Of a stretch of 64,000 nucleotides of DNA, positions 22,263-34,718 are shown piece by piece. The notes below the pieces were generated by a model. The model made no database searches. It was not told where the DNA came from and saw only the letters and a list, made by a program, of their open reading frames with translations. A program made the translations under genes and the position numbers. The DNA is from Marsupella aquatica (taxonomy: Eukaryota > Marchantiophyta). Each line of letters opens with the position of its first letter. Position 1 is the stretch's first letter. The stretch lies in NCBI GenBank assembly GCA_973895155.1, contig OZ316896.1:2232001-2296000 (forward strand), in the 5' to 3' direction.

Positions 22263-25200
22263 GCATGCTCATCCTGGAACATGCTTTACTTTTTGTCTGG
22301 TAGTGATGTGTAAATGGATAAAATAAAAGAGTAAACCTAGAATACATATAAGATGTGAATGAGATAAATTAATATAAATAAAGCACATGCAAATAAAAGC
22401 ATAGAGACCAATGAAAGTAAAACTAAATTTTATGACACAAAGATGCTACCAGTTGTGCACTCACTTCAATGTGCCTTATAACACTCATTTCAATAAAAAC
22501 CATAAACTTAGGAAAGAAAGCCATGAGGGGAACTTAAAGACAGGATGTGTTGATGTTACTTAGAATCATTCCTCTAGCTCATGAGAGTACTTAAAAGTGT
22601 TAGAAAATGAAGCCCAGGGTACATAACCAAGTTTACAAATTAAGGCGCTGCCAAAATAAATTCAAAATACTATAGGATACCAAAAATTAAAGGGGCCCAA
22701 AAATGAATTAAAAGTCTATATGATACAAAGGATGCCCCTTGTTAAGGTACATTCAAATAAAAATACATGACACAAAATTATGAATAAGACAAAACATGAA
22801 AGTTGGATTCACCATTAGCAGTGTCATAAAATGGAGGCAACCTGATAATTAAAATTTGGGGCAGGTCAATAATGCTACTAGTTTTGGGAACATGAAAGTA
22901 AAAAACCGTTTACAAGTTCTCAACATTCTTGAACACTGTGTAGCTGTCCAAACTCCAAAGGGCAGGGACTTTGTTGTCTATTGCCAATGCATTTGTCCAA
23001 GTCATAATCTGTTCCAGAAGGTTCTACTGATCTTGGTACTGGCACCCAATTATATGAGTGATACTACAACCAAAACCTTTCATGACTTTGTTTTAACTGA
23101 TTTTGATCCCACATCATAGCAATGTCTTGCATATCGGTTTTAGTTTTTTGTTTCTTTGTTTTTTTTCTGAAATAGGATTTGGGTAACTGAAAGGGTTTTC
23201 TGTCGCCCTGGACAGCATGACGTGCAAGGTCCATCTGTCGTGGATGGGGTTTCCATTCACTTCCCCCACCGAACAAAAAAAAGTTAGAAATTAGGAAGTA
23301 GGATCTGGGTGTTTTTGTTTGACAAATAAATAACACCCACAAAACAAAACAACAATATCCACAAGCCTAGATAAATAAGGAGTTTGGCAAACTTGAATGC
23401 TTGAACCTGGTCACACAGTTGGGTTTGGCTTCCCTCTATTTTACTAGGAAAACAGGGATGAAGGGCTCCGGGAGCGCTTGGTGTAGTAGTGTATATATTT
23501 GGGTTAGTTTTCATCATGATGTCTTAGCCTTTCTTGGAGGCACACTTCAGGAAGGAATCCACACCATTATTTCTGTTGTTTTACTGTTTTAAAGGAAAGC
23601 TCACGGCAGCCCTGTGCAGAAAACCCTCAATTTACTTATTTTGGATATTATAAATAGTTTGCTACCTAGAAACCGCCCCTGTGACGTACAGGGTTAAATT
23701 GGAGACCAGCTGAATAAGAATCTGGTCCGTTAACCAGTGAGATAGGTCTTTTGTTTTTCTTATTGTGTGGTGCCCTGAGTCATTATCTGATTTTGTTATG
23801 TTAGATCCTTCACCAATGAATGCATCTGTGGGTTTCTTAGACCACAGATGCATGCATGGGGAGAGTAACCAGCCTCGTTGTAGCAACTTGGTGCCAATGG
23901 GACCTACAGCTAGAAATTCACTAAGCTTGGACCAGAAACCCTTAGCCCATGTTCATAGCATCACTGGAGACCTCTTGAAAACAAACCTTCCAATGGTATC
24001 TAGCAAAATCCATTTCAGAAAGTCCATTAATAGAAAGCCCTTCAAAGCAACCCCTTTCCAATGATATCTAGCGAAATTCATGAAAGTCTATTGAGTATCA
24101 TGCCCAGTGTTTGTACTCAAATATTTTTTTTTGGCATATGGAAAACTCGGATAGCATGTCCTTGGGCTAAGGCTTTTGGAGCTCATAGCTCACTTTTCTC
24201 CAATGTTTTTCAGAGAGAACAAAAGTCCCAATTTCTTATTCTTCATTTCTAGCTTGCTATGTTGGTATCAATGAAAAGTTTATTGAAAAGTCCGTCTTCA
24301 CATGCCTAAAATGCTTCCCAAGAGCCTGTTCACTTACGCGCTAATGATTTGAAGTTAGTTTTGCTAACCGGACTCTAGCTTTGAAGGATGAAGTAAACTG
24401 GGATGCAACTTTTGACAAGTTCTTGGTTGTAAGAAGGTATTCCAAGCAAAGGACCTCAAATTATTAGAATTGAGCTCAATGTTTCAGCCAAATTAGCACA
24501 TTGAGCTCCTGCCTTTGTTTAGAGCCGAGTTTGGTTAGACCCTAACTCATAGTCCATGATAGACTACACAATAATACAGGCAGTGTTCTTTCTTCATTCC
24601 GTCAATACATTGACTGCAAACTGCAGTAGGCACGACGAAAAGCATATGGCAAAATTCTAGGGGCTTCTTTGATTCAGTCCCAGCGAGAAGGAAAGCCCAC
24701 GAGTTGAAACTTCTGAATTGGAATCAGTTAAGTGATTCTTCATTATCACGGGGTGGAATGATCACGATCATCCGGAGTTTCTGGGTTGTGGAGATTGTCA
24801 GAAGGGCAGTAGGAGTTCGCTGCAGTTTCAACTCAATTACTGCTCGTACAAATCATCATCTACTACCTTTCCCAGATTTGTGTTTGGAGAAGAAGGTACT
24901 TGCTACCCTTCATTCGAAACGGGGAAGTGTTTTTTCGAGGAGATAGTGGACATCACGGAGGCTGATGAAGGCCCACTAGTTTCTCCAATAAACTTTGATG
25001 ATCCCGAAAATTTGCCCTGGACAGATCTGTAAGTATTCCTTCGAGGAAGATGTTGTCCAGGAGATAGTGGTACTGCTATCTATCTTACGCTGATGTACCC
25101 TTCCAAGTGTAACTTCTGATTGGCTCACTAGAATCTTCACGGAAATAAAACAAAGTCGTATCCCAGACTTTTCAATCGCCCTTGTAAACTACAAATGGTC

Positions 25201-26031
25201 TGCAATTTTGTTTGTTTTCATTCAAATGCCTTCCACTGAAGACCGAGTTTTCAATCCAGCCGGTATCGTAATGGCCTGCGTTTTTTTGTTGTTTTCATTG
25301 AATGCCCTGGCCACTGAAGATCAGGTCCACGATTGCAGGGCCTACTGTACTAACATCGGCACTACAAAGCTCAGGAAGAAGTGACTCCACCTTGCGGTCT
25401 ATTAACAGACAGTAGCCATGTTGTGGGAAGATCTGATCAGCATGAGAGACATTTCCCGCCTGGCGATGCTAAACATGAAGGATTTTCTCGGCCCTGTTTC
25501 GCACTATGACAGCTTGTTCGTGGCGAAAGATTAGACAGCTAGGACAGTTGACCTGAGTGAGCTGGTGCAATTGTGATCGATGTTCTGCCACCCGTAGTTG
25601 CTGCGGAAAGCTCCCTGTGGATGGTGTCCTTAATATTGAGCCGAGAGCTGCACTGGAATATCACACAAGCCCAGGACAATTTTCTGGCGAGCCAAGCATG
25701 ATCTGATTAATTTAGCCAAGACTTGGATACAGGGAACAGACTCCGTGATAAAAATTCGACTTCAGAAAATTGAAGGTTCATTGCCATCAGTTCCGAGACC
25801 CCAAAGACACCACAAAAACGGCAATCGTGGCTGTATCAGGGGACAATATTCTGACCGGCTCGGAAAAAGTTGTGTATTTCATGAACCCTGTTGATCGGAG
25901 GAGAGAATAAAACTTGTGTGCATATTTCATGTGACAATACAGAATACCCCTCTGTAAGTTGGTGGATAATAAATGCTTATCCCTCCCAGAAACAATAAAT
26001 CCGTGACCTCGTACCAACTACTGTAGCCCAT
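22263..26031. other. Long non-coding region
   Basis: No coding frame with a recognisable domain. Positions 23120-23290 have poly(T) and poly(A) runs around a ~100-bp core and may be a minus-strand retrotransposed fragment. Positions 23660-23790 contain a weak tRNA-like head on the minus strand. Open frames near 24704-24946 and 25787-26017 are unsupported. Confidence 0.4.
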
Positions 26032-26109
26032 CTCTCAAAGTCCTGGTCACTGATCCAGTATTGTTACAATCTCTCAAAGTCCTGGTCACTGATCCAGTAT
26101 TGTTACAAT
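26032..26109. repeat. Perfect tandem duplication, 2 x 39 bp
   Basis: The 39-bp unit beginning 'ctctcaaagtcctggtcac' occurs at 26032-26070 and again, without any difference, at 26071-26109. Its perfection implies a recent event. Confidence 0.95.
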
Positions 26110-26867
26110 GGACCTGGCTGTATGACATCATCCCGACTTGGCTGCAAGGAATTCGTACATCTCTGGATGCAGGACGATAGCCTGGACATGCTTAATGGAA
26201 ATGTACGTCCAATAATTCAAATTGAGGGCATGTGCATTTGTTGGTACCTAACCGGAAAAGGTACAAGAAAATGGACTCTGATCGTGGACGATACTCGAAA
26301 TGACGACGACGGCATGGTAGCAGTTCGCCCCCTTCACCCGGCGTAGCAAAGACCCATCCCGGGACCGTCTTCAATGGACCGGGCATTGGCCTCTGCACAG
26401 AAGAGAAGGAGACATCTGGCTCCAATAGGATAGTATGACTCCGGACTTGGTACCCAACAACGACATAAAACAACTGCCTACAGTAGCGATCAGAAATCAA
26501 ATGACCTCCTCCACCATCATGAGTGGCTCTTTCTAACTCTTGTGGTGATGTGGACGCCCATATTAGTACAAGCTAAATGATTGCTCCAGTACCTCACCTT
26601 ACTACAGTACCTGGAGAACAGGTGAGAAAATTATGTCTCTACTTCACTTCTACACTGGAAGATGTGACTGGATCAGGAAAAGGACACCATCGTGGGTCAT
26701 GGTAAAAAAATTGGTCTAATCTCTCAACCTGAAAATGGCTAACTAATCTCTTTACCTTCAAGGAAAGGAAGGACACATGGGTCCTAAAATGCGCCTTCTC
26801 TGACCAAACGAATCCACTCATGGATATACTAACTGTCTTAATACGGTTCTAGAAATACAACAATAAG

Positions 26868-29236
26868 TTAATTCCTGGCAACAAGTGCCTCGACTGCAGT
26901 GATGATTTGATATGGTTGAACTACAGTGAGTTCTTCTAGTGGTCCAGAGTATGGAGTAGGCACATCCTGAGATGAAAGGCACTCGATGGGAGCATCAAGG
27001 TAGTCAAAAAAGTTCTCCATGATGGCGGCCCTCAGACTGGCACCGATTCCACCAGTCCGCATGCACTCCTCCACAATCAACACTTTGTGAGTCTTCTTCA
27101 CGGAGTTTCCAATCGTGAATAGATCAAAGGGCTTCAGAGAACGAATGTCGATAATTTCAGGGTCATAACCTTTGCTCACCAGGGTTTTTGCTGCCTGGAG
27201 CACATGATGTCTCATGCGTGAATATGTGAGAATGGTCACATCTGTACCGGGTCGGACCATTTCTGCCTCTTCGAGATTGCAGATGTATTCTTCATCAGGG
27301 ATGGTCTCCTTCAAGTTGTACAACAGGACATGCTCAAAAAGAATCACAGGGTTTTCACTGCGAATAGCAGCTTTCATGAGACCCTTTGCGTTGTAAGGGG
27401 TGGAGCATGCAACCAACTGCAATCCTGGAACAGACTGAAAATAGGACTCTAAACGTTGAGAGTGTTCTGCCCCAAGTTGCCTGCCCACACCTCCGGGGCC
27501 TCTGATAACACAAGGGATTGTGAATTGTCCACCCGAAGTGTAGTGCAACATACCACAGTTGTTGGAGATTTGGTTATAGGCCAGTAACAAGAAACCCATG
27601 TTCATTCCTTCAATAACTGGCCTCAATCCCGTCATGGCTGCACCAATTGCCATCCCTGTGAAAGAATTTTCGGCGATAGGAGTGTCGAGCAATCTCAAGT
27701 CACCAAATTTCTCGGCAAAGCCTTTGGTCACTTTGTAGGAACCACCGTAATGACCAACATCCTCGCCCATGACACACACGCGTGGGTCGCTCTCCATCTC
27801 CTCCTCCAAGCCCTCGCGTAAAGCTTCATAAAGGAGCAACTCGTGTCTGCATATGGGACGGCCATTAAGGAAGGTAAAGAGAAATGCGAACCAAGAGACA
27901 CGGAATAGACCTAGGCAATCAGTACCAATTTCATGACTTGACAAATCTCACAACTGAACTATGTCAGCTATTGTAAAAAATCTAAGGATGAAAAACGGTA
28001 ATGTGTGCAAGAAAGCTCGGAACTCACCCTGGGCCCTTGGCAGCGGTGCTTGCAGGCGCCTCTTGCTTAGTCTGCCCATAGATAGAACGAGAAAATACAT
28101 GACTACAGAAACTTGAGCGGACAACACATTTAGATCCTAGATCGGTGGAGGCTGAAAAAAATATGATGCAAGCATGGTATTTAGAAAGCTCATGGTGGAA
28201 CAAATTGCTGCCAAAATTCTCCAATAATCAAAGGAAAACATAGAGGTATTCCAAGCATAAACTACAATAGTTGATCGTCTAGGGACATACGGCAACAGCA
28301 TTGGTAGCAATTTTTGGAGTTGAAGGTTTCTTGGCTTGAGCTCCGAAGTTGACGGATTCGTCAACAGATGCTCGTAGAGCGATACATCTCCTTGACTCTG
28401 AGAAGCACACATTAAGAGTGAGTCCAAATTTTCTTCGATCAAGAGACATGAACAAATCCAATCGCTCACAGCGCGCATTGGTAAATTGGACAGGAACGAC
28501 CGAAGCACTGAGAACCAGTATACTCTTGCTAATCAGAAATGATTTCATCCAGACGTGTCATGAAAATAACGTTGAAGGAGCGCATCTATTCTGGGATCAG
28601 CCGCAGCACAGTCCATGCAGGGGGGTGGAAGTCTTGGTAAGACGATCAGAAGAAGAAAAAGTGAAAACATTCCAGCAGTGTTCAGGAAGCAGTGGACAAC
28701 TACTGAAGCCCATGGCACAGATATCTATCAAGCTTAAAGCATCCATGGTGCGGTGCTAGAATAGGACAACTCTCACAACAAGACGCATAGCCAACCTATT
28801 TGAAGAAATAAAAACATCCAAACCTCCACACTTGACACAATCTAGAGAGAATTCACGAGCCTTCATTTATTCTCCAACGAATTTAAAATCCAATCCCAAC
28901 TCTCTCAGCAAACCCAGAAACAGCACCGTGAGGAGAACAACTTCAAGACATTGAACTTAACTCCACTCCGCTTAGCAGATACAAGCGAAGTAACGAAAAA
29001 CCCACTCTACTACCCACGCATGAAGCAAACAACCTCACCGTCAAGACCAAAACAAGTTCCTAGCAGACAGAAAACCTACACACCACTTAGGTCAGAGACG
29101 AGATCATACTCAGGGCAGGCAGAGAGGCCGACGACGTCTGAATGCTGCATGCATTGAACGAAGACGACGCCGAGGAGAGCGGCACAGCAGCAGCAGCTGC
29201 CACGGCTCCGGACATAATCCCTTGCACCACCGCCAT
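26868..29236 (-). CDS. Plastid pyruvate dehydrogenase E1 component, beta subunit
   Basis: E1-beta pairs with E1-alpha to decarboxylate pyruvate with thiamine diphosphate, feeding acetyl-CoA to plastid fatty-acid synthesis. The last exon, 26868-27846, holds almost the whole enzyme: '[17 protein letters not shown]', '[19 protein letters not shown]', '[17 protein letters not shown]', '[16 protein letters not shown]', '[13 protein letters not shown]' and '[14 protein letters not shown]', ending in TAA. The wording is that of the plastid rather than the mitochondrial paralogue. Upstream exons: 28028-28071 (44 nt, joined in phase through a Gly codon split GG|A) and 28291-28507 (ends phase 0 at gtatgt; acceptor 'actggttctcag'). 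A likely first exon begins with ATG at 29236 ('[20 protein letters not shown]') and gives a Ser/Ala-rich transit peptide, with a donor at 29109. The phases of exons 1 and 2 do not match directly, so a small exon may be missing from my model. It looks intact. Confidence 0.9.
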
Positions 29237-29778
29237 TTCGACACAAACTCGTCACGCGACTAAAAACCTAGCTGCTCTGCTGCTCTGCTCCTCCTTTCGT
29301 GCCTCTTCTCCTCTTTTCCAAATCAGCAACCAACCCACCAAATCCTGCCGCTCAAGCTCGCATTCCTTCCTCGCCTTCGCAGCTCCAACAAATTCCCACA
29401 CTGGTGCGGAGAGCGTCGCCTCTGATGCAATTCATAGACTGGCACGAGAGCCTCTGTTCCTCAGTCCCTCCCTTTGCTTTTCTTGGAAGAGCCGGAGGGA
29501 GTCGCAGAATGACGGACGGCACGAGGCTGAGAGCTGTCTTGGACGTACACGGCCCTAGAGTGTTCGGCCCTTAAAACCCCCGTCACTGCCCCGGGAGAAG
29601 GCATCTTCTCCGTCCGTGGGATTCCCTCGATTCCGTCGACATGGAACCGCACGCTCTGCTCCTCACATTCTTTTGTCCTCTCAACGAACCTGACGAAGAG
29701 AGTACGGTAACGTGTTCAGCATTTAATAGTGTTTTGTACCTCATTTGATTTTGAGTGATTATTGACTTGAAACTGTTA
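29237..29778. promoter_or_regulatory. Region upstream of the PDH E1-beta start
   Basis: This GC-richer segment lies 5' of the putative initiator ATG at 29236 (minus strand) and probably holds the promoter and leader. No clear TATA box could be fixed. Plus-strand open frames here are Ser/Pro-rich and unsupported. Confidence 0.35.
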
Positions 29779-30120
29779 TAGCCGGTTCTCCTGCTGGAAT
29801 GAAAAAAAGTTATGAAGGTCACTGGAGGCCTAAACTGCTACAACCTTCTCCTGCTGGCCTGCTGGAATGAAAAAAAGTTATGGGTGTCACTAGAGGCCTT
29901 AACTGTTACAACCGGTTCTCCTGCTGGAATCAAAAAAAGTTATGAGTGTCACTATAGGCCTTTGAACCCATCTTTGGGAGATGCTGAAATAAAAAAAAGT
30001 TCTTAGTGTGTAGAGGTGTCTGAACCCCACTTTTGGGAGATTATGTGTGTAAACTCTGTTGAAATAAAAAAGTTCTTAGTGCAAGTAGAGGTGTCTGAAC
30101 CCTACTTTTTGGGGGGGATG
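29779..30120. repeat. Minisatellite of about five A-tract units
   Basis: Units of 60-75 bp are anchored on 'ctgctggaat' plus an A-run and 'gttatg/gttctt', at 29791, 29859, 29921, 29981 (diverged) and 30056 (diverged). Each is followed by 'gtgtcactagaggcct' or a derivative. Divergence increases to the right. Confidence 0.8.
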
Positions 30121-30419
30121 TGTGTCAAAAAGGTCACCGTAAGTTTTGAACCCAATACCTGAGTCGCCCCACTCGCGCTATACCAGTAGCCCATGGATTG
30201 AAGGATGCTCATGACAGTCTTTTCTAGGTTTTGACGGCATTGAACCTGCAAACTACCGGCTACTGGCAGCCACCGGATAATGGAGCTGGCACAACACGAC
30301 AGCATTTAATGTGCATCCCTTGATTTATAGAAGGAAAATAATAGAGTAACATTACATGTTACCAGTACTTGGAGTGTAGATAATAACTCAGGCTTTCACT
30401 ATCTTTTGGAGGGCTGGAT

Positions 30420-32400
30420 AGGGAGTTGGTCTTAGGACTTCTAGTCAAATCCTTTTTCCTTACCCTCCTATGTTGTTCGCCCAGGAGCACAGCATTTCAG
30501 TATGCGGTTTGGTGGGGCTTTGGTTCTTTGGCCGGTAGGGCCATTTGGCTTTTAGACCTCTTTGTCTTTTTGGCTCCTGGGTTTTCCCGATTTTTTTCAG
30601 GTTTTTGGCTTTTGGGATCATGTCTCCCAGTTACATGTTTTTGTTCCCTTTTTTGCAGTTATATTTATCTCAGTTTAAATATTACACCGCAAAGTGTCTC
30701 AATTTTCAATGAAACGGAATTGGATTCTATTAGATTCAATGGAAAGATCCCCTTTGACTCCAGAGTATTACTGGTTTTTCAGTTTTGTGGCTCAGGAGTG
30801 CTTTAGGTTTTAGTTGTCAGTTGTGGAGGACTCTTAGGCTTTGAGAAACTGACAAAACCATAATATTGCACGTTAATTTATTCGGACAACATATTCTATC
30901 ATAAAGTGCCTTAATTCTCAATGAATTGAAGTTTGAGTGTATTAGGCTCAATGGAAGCATCCCATTCCACTCCAGCTAAATTTAACAAGCACAAATAGAA
31001 AGATTCCATCTCTACTCTGAAGCATTGCTAGGGTTTCAGTTTTCCGCCAAGTAGAGTTTTAGGTTTTAGGTTTTAGCTTGTGTTGCAGAGGACTTGTGCT
31101 AGGACTCTGAGGCTTTCAGAAAATGATGAAGACCGTAACATTGCTCGCGCGGGGGGGGGGGGGGTCACTATATGGAGGGCCATACATAGCGTGCAATGTT
31201 TTAGGGTTTGACCCCCTAAGTAACTTATAAGTGATTTGTTTTTTGTTGCAAAACCCTTTCTTTCTTTCTTTAAAATTTGCCATTTTTTACTTAAAAACCC
31301 CTTAAAACTTAAAAGACTGAAAGTATTTTTTATAATTAAAAAGGCCTAAGTATGTGTTCTTTAAAGCCAAACAGTCAATAAAATATGCCCTATTTGTTCT
31401 TCCACAGAACTTTGAAAGTCTTCTATCACACCCATTTAAATGGACCTATACTTCGTTGCACGGGATGTGCCACTTTGGTGGAAGTGACCCCCAATAACAT
31501 TGCACATTAGTATATATTACTCACACTACATATTGCATAGTAAAGTGTCTTAATTCTCAATGAAGTGGAGTTTGATTGTTTTAGGCTTAATGGAAAGATA
31601 CCATTTTATTCGGGAGCTTTTCCTAGGCTTTAGTGGAAAGAGTCCATTTCTACTCTGGAGGTTTACAAGGCTTTGCTTCTCATTAGGGTTTTAGGTTTTA
31701 GTTTTCAGTTGGGGAGGACTATTGCTAGGAATTTTAGGGCTGTCTTGCATGTAGTACTTTCTCAGTTTTGTGGCCCTCAATTCTCCCAAAACTGCTGGGA
31801 AAAAGTTGTGAGGGATGCACCTACTTGTCACTGGGCCAGCCACCTTGAGGTGCAAAATGCAATGTGAGTCAATTTGTTGTATTCAAGTTTCATAGGTTGG
31901 GACTTCAAGAGCCATAAAGTTTCCGGCCTTTGCCCTTCAGTCTCCACTTTCATTGCCGCAAAGCCTGGCTACTGAGGGGTTTCAGGCATGTAATTTTCTA
32001 GGTATAATATGATTTCTGACAGTCAATTTAGGGCAGCTGAGAGGGCAGCAAAACTGAGGCCTACTACGTACAAGTCAACCCTAGGCTCTTTTGGCTCAGT
32101 CTTTGGTGTCTTGGAGTTTTTCCTTTATTTTCGCTCCTTTATCAGGTTCCCTGCCTCTGGGATCATGTCTCCCAGTTGGGCACTTTTTGTCTTTCGGTGG
32201 TGTGATATATATTCTACCAACCAAAATCAATTGGGCTCCATTGGATACAACCAGAGAAAGTCATCTTTGGAAATTTGTAGGTCTCTCAATTCTCAATGAA
32301 ATTTGACTACATTAGGTTTGTTGGAAAGATCTTCCCAAGCCCTTTTCTACCAACCACAAACAATGAGATTCCATTGGAAATTGAGGGAGTTAGTCATCGT
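30420..32400. repeat. Region of diverged duplicated blocks
   Basis: A block containing 'aaagtgtcttaattctcaatg' followed by 'ttaggct(c/t)aatggaa' recurs near 30690, 30900, 31535 and 32283. 'gggatcatgtctcccagtt' occurs at 30617 and about 32158. The open frame at 30426-30806 falls within it and shows only hydrophobic low-information sequence. I infer an old duplicated element of unknown class, interrupted by the MITE at 31145. Confidence 0.6.
31145..31495. mobile_element. MITE copy B (same family as 61601-61897)
   Basis: It begins with a G-run followed by 'tcactatatgg' and ends with 'tttggtggaagtgaccccc', matching both ends of the element at 61.6 kb; internal 'cctatttgttcttc' is also shared. 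It is flanked by (t)aacattgc at 31136-31144 and 31495-31503, an 8-9 bp target duplication. The neighbouring repeat copy at about 30855-30905 carries the equivalent uninterrupted sequence ('ataatattgcacgttaat'), which acts as an empty-site comparison. No coding capacity. Confidence 0.8.
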
Positions 32401-33323
32401 TGGTGGTTGTAGGAAAAAGCTACTGGTTACTATACCTTGCAATGGGAAAGCAGAAATAGTGGCTGCTTAGAACTCTTCCAAAAATTGGCTCCTTAGAAAG
32501 CTTTTTTGATTATCTAAAGTTTGAGTTGTAGTTGATTCTCTGAATTATAATATTGGTGTGAACAAATTGCTGAACTGTTTTCTTGTTTTTCGTTAACAAT
32601 TGACAGGGAGTGGAATTCTCGTTCCTAGTAAAACCACCAGTGTCAATTTTCAAAACCTGGTCTATGCAGGCCATTAACATTAGTCATTAATGTTCTTAAC
32701 AAAGTAAAAAAGTGAGGGTCAAGTAACTATCTTGTCCTCCCACAACTTTGGGAGGGGTATCCATTTTCAGAACTTGGGTGGATCCATGTCACCAAAGTAA
32801 AAAAGTGAACATTTTTTTCTCCCATAGTTCAGGACAGTGGCACTTTAAACTATCACCTATGACAAAAACTTGGTTTCACCATAAATAGTATCTTTTACTA
32901 GATTTGTGAATCAATATGGAATGAGAGAAGAGAAGAATGACAGGAAAGTGAAAAAGGGAGAAATCTTTAATGGACACTTCCCTCTTTTATATGGCTAGTG
33001 GCGAACACTTGAAAAACTTTTTGGCAAAGCATCTTCCAATAAGTGCGCTTTTGGCTGACAAAACGATGAGAAGACTGAAAGCAAAAAACTGTTTTGAATG
33101 TAATGGTGTCCTGTCTGCAGGGCATTGTGGGCCATATGAGGGGTTTGAGGGGCTCTTCCTGTGGGGAAAAATCAAGAAATTTTATCAGAAAAGTGCTCGT
33201 CTCTAATAGCGAAGGGATTGATGTGGGTCATATCACGATAATTGTCACAAGTCGACAGTGTGGTCAGCTAACTAGTCTCGCATTGAGGCAGTTGAAGCTT
33301 CTCATTTTGCAATGTTTGCAATT
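32400..33323. other. Non-coding
   Basis: Two similar blocks ('caaagtaaaaaagtga' near 32700 and 32795) suggest a local duplication. No gene supported. Confidence 0.4.
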
Positions 33324-33385
33324 CAATCTCATCTTGTTTCACATTCTCGACTCTCAATCTCATCTTGTTTCACATTCTCGACTCT
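33324..33385. repeat. Tandem duplication, 2 x 31 bp
   Basis: The unit 'caatctcatcttgtttcaca...' occurs at 33324-33354 and 33355-33385 with no difference. A diverged remnant is near 33820-33850. Confidence 0.9.
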
Positions 33386-33429
33386 CGAGCTAGAAATAGT
33401 AGAGCTACACAGCATTTTTCTAATGGAAC

Positions 33430-33720
33430 AAATTTGTCAAATTCCACCTTCCCAAAAATTTGCTAGTATTTTTTGTTCTCATTAGAGAGTGTGCCATCTA
33501 ATCACAAGTCCCATTAGCCAGAATCTAACGGTCATCCTTAAATCTAGGGAGATCTGACCCTCAAGAAAATAATCAGAGAAATAATATTTTGAGCATCTTC
33601 TCCTTCACAGGTCATCCTTAAATCTAGGGAGATCAATCTAGGGAGATCTGACCCTCACGAAAATAATCAGAGAAATTATATTTTGAGCATCTTCTCCTTC
33701 ACACACACAGTGTACATTTG
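33430..33720. repeat. Dispersed copy of the 15.8-18.7 kb unit with nested duplication
   Basis: It shares 'tttgtcaaattccacctt', 'gccagaatcta' and 'atctagggagatctga' with the array. Positions 33531-33610 are repeated at 33611-33705, and the second copy carries an extra internal 14-bp doubling of 'aatctagggagatc'. Confidence 0.75.
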
Positions 33721-34635
33721 CCACGCGAAAAAGTAAAAACTACACTGGAGCTACCGTAGGATTTCCGTGTATTCATTTTGCAAATTCATGGTTACACATT
33801 CCCAACGATGACCAATTTCATTGTGTTTCACAATCTCAACTCTCGAGCTAGGATTTCCCTGTATTCATTTAGGAACACGCACCTACTAAGGATGGAAATA
33901 CCAGTCGTACTATCTCTTTTGCATAGAAGTAGTGCTTTCCAGTCCATCGCATAGAGCTTCTTTCGGTGTCTCAATTTTCTTTCTGGCGATACTTCATGTA
34001 ACGAAGGATGCTCACCTGCTACAATCACACGAATTTGTACTGAGGTGCATCCAAACCTGAGATCATGTTATAAAATGTAGGATGGCCCATTCATTCTTCA
34101 AAAATCGGCCGCGCATCATGGATACAGATGTTCAATGGTTTTCCATCGAGTGAAATCTGTGCCATTTCATCGTCAAACTCTTGGTCGTATCTATCTACCG
34201 AAACCTTTTTTATTGGTGAGCTTCTTCGGTCTTGAGACGCGGAGTCCCGGCTTTCAGCTTATAACTTTTCAAAACCTACAGAATCTTGAGGCGTACCTAC
34301 GAACTTAATCGACAGGAGAAACGAGCAGGGCGGGCTTTTATGTCGATTTTGCAATGATGTGGTCTGAATTCCTTGCTAGGCCTCAATGGCTCCCTTGGTT
34401 GTTTATGTTCTGCTATTTTAGCTAGCAACAACTAAGGCAATCATCCTTCGCTACGCAACATATGATCGCCTTGCTTGTCCAGACACGGCTTTAATCAGAT
34501 CACTGAGCACTTGCACAATCGCAACCTTTATTGAACCCTCTACAAACGAGGATTCGTAGTTCCCATGATCTCCATCTTCAATTTTACGCTTTGTAACGAC
34601 AGGCAGCGATAGGAAGTATGTGCCGTGGCTACTGC
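33721..34635. other. Non-coding
   Basis: No supported gene or RNA. A second 'ctcgagctagGatttcc'-type block near 33845 echoes the 33380 region. Confidence 0.4.
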
Positions 34636-34718
34636 GGGTACAACAAGTAAACGCCTCGATTACTTGTGACAATTGATACGGGTATAATAAGTAAACGCCT
34701 CGATTACTTGTGATATTG
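34636..34718. repeat. Tandem duplication with internal palindrome, 44-bp period
   Basis: Copies at 34636-34679 and 34680-34718 each contain a small inverted repeat of the form aagtaa...ttactt around 'acgcctcga'. Two equal spaced palindromes could be a paired protein-binding site; this is inference. Confidence 0.7.

Noticed and set aside
23660-23790. Third SINE head on the minus strand
   Set aside because: The box B match is poor and no tail or target duplication could be tied to it.
30426-30806. 126-codon hydrophobic frame suggesting a membrane protein
   Set aside because: It lies in a diverged repeat family whose other copies are not open in this frame.
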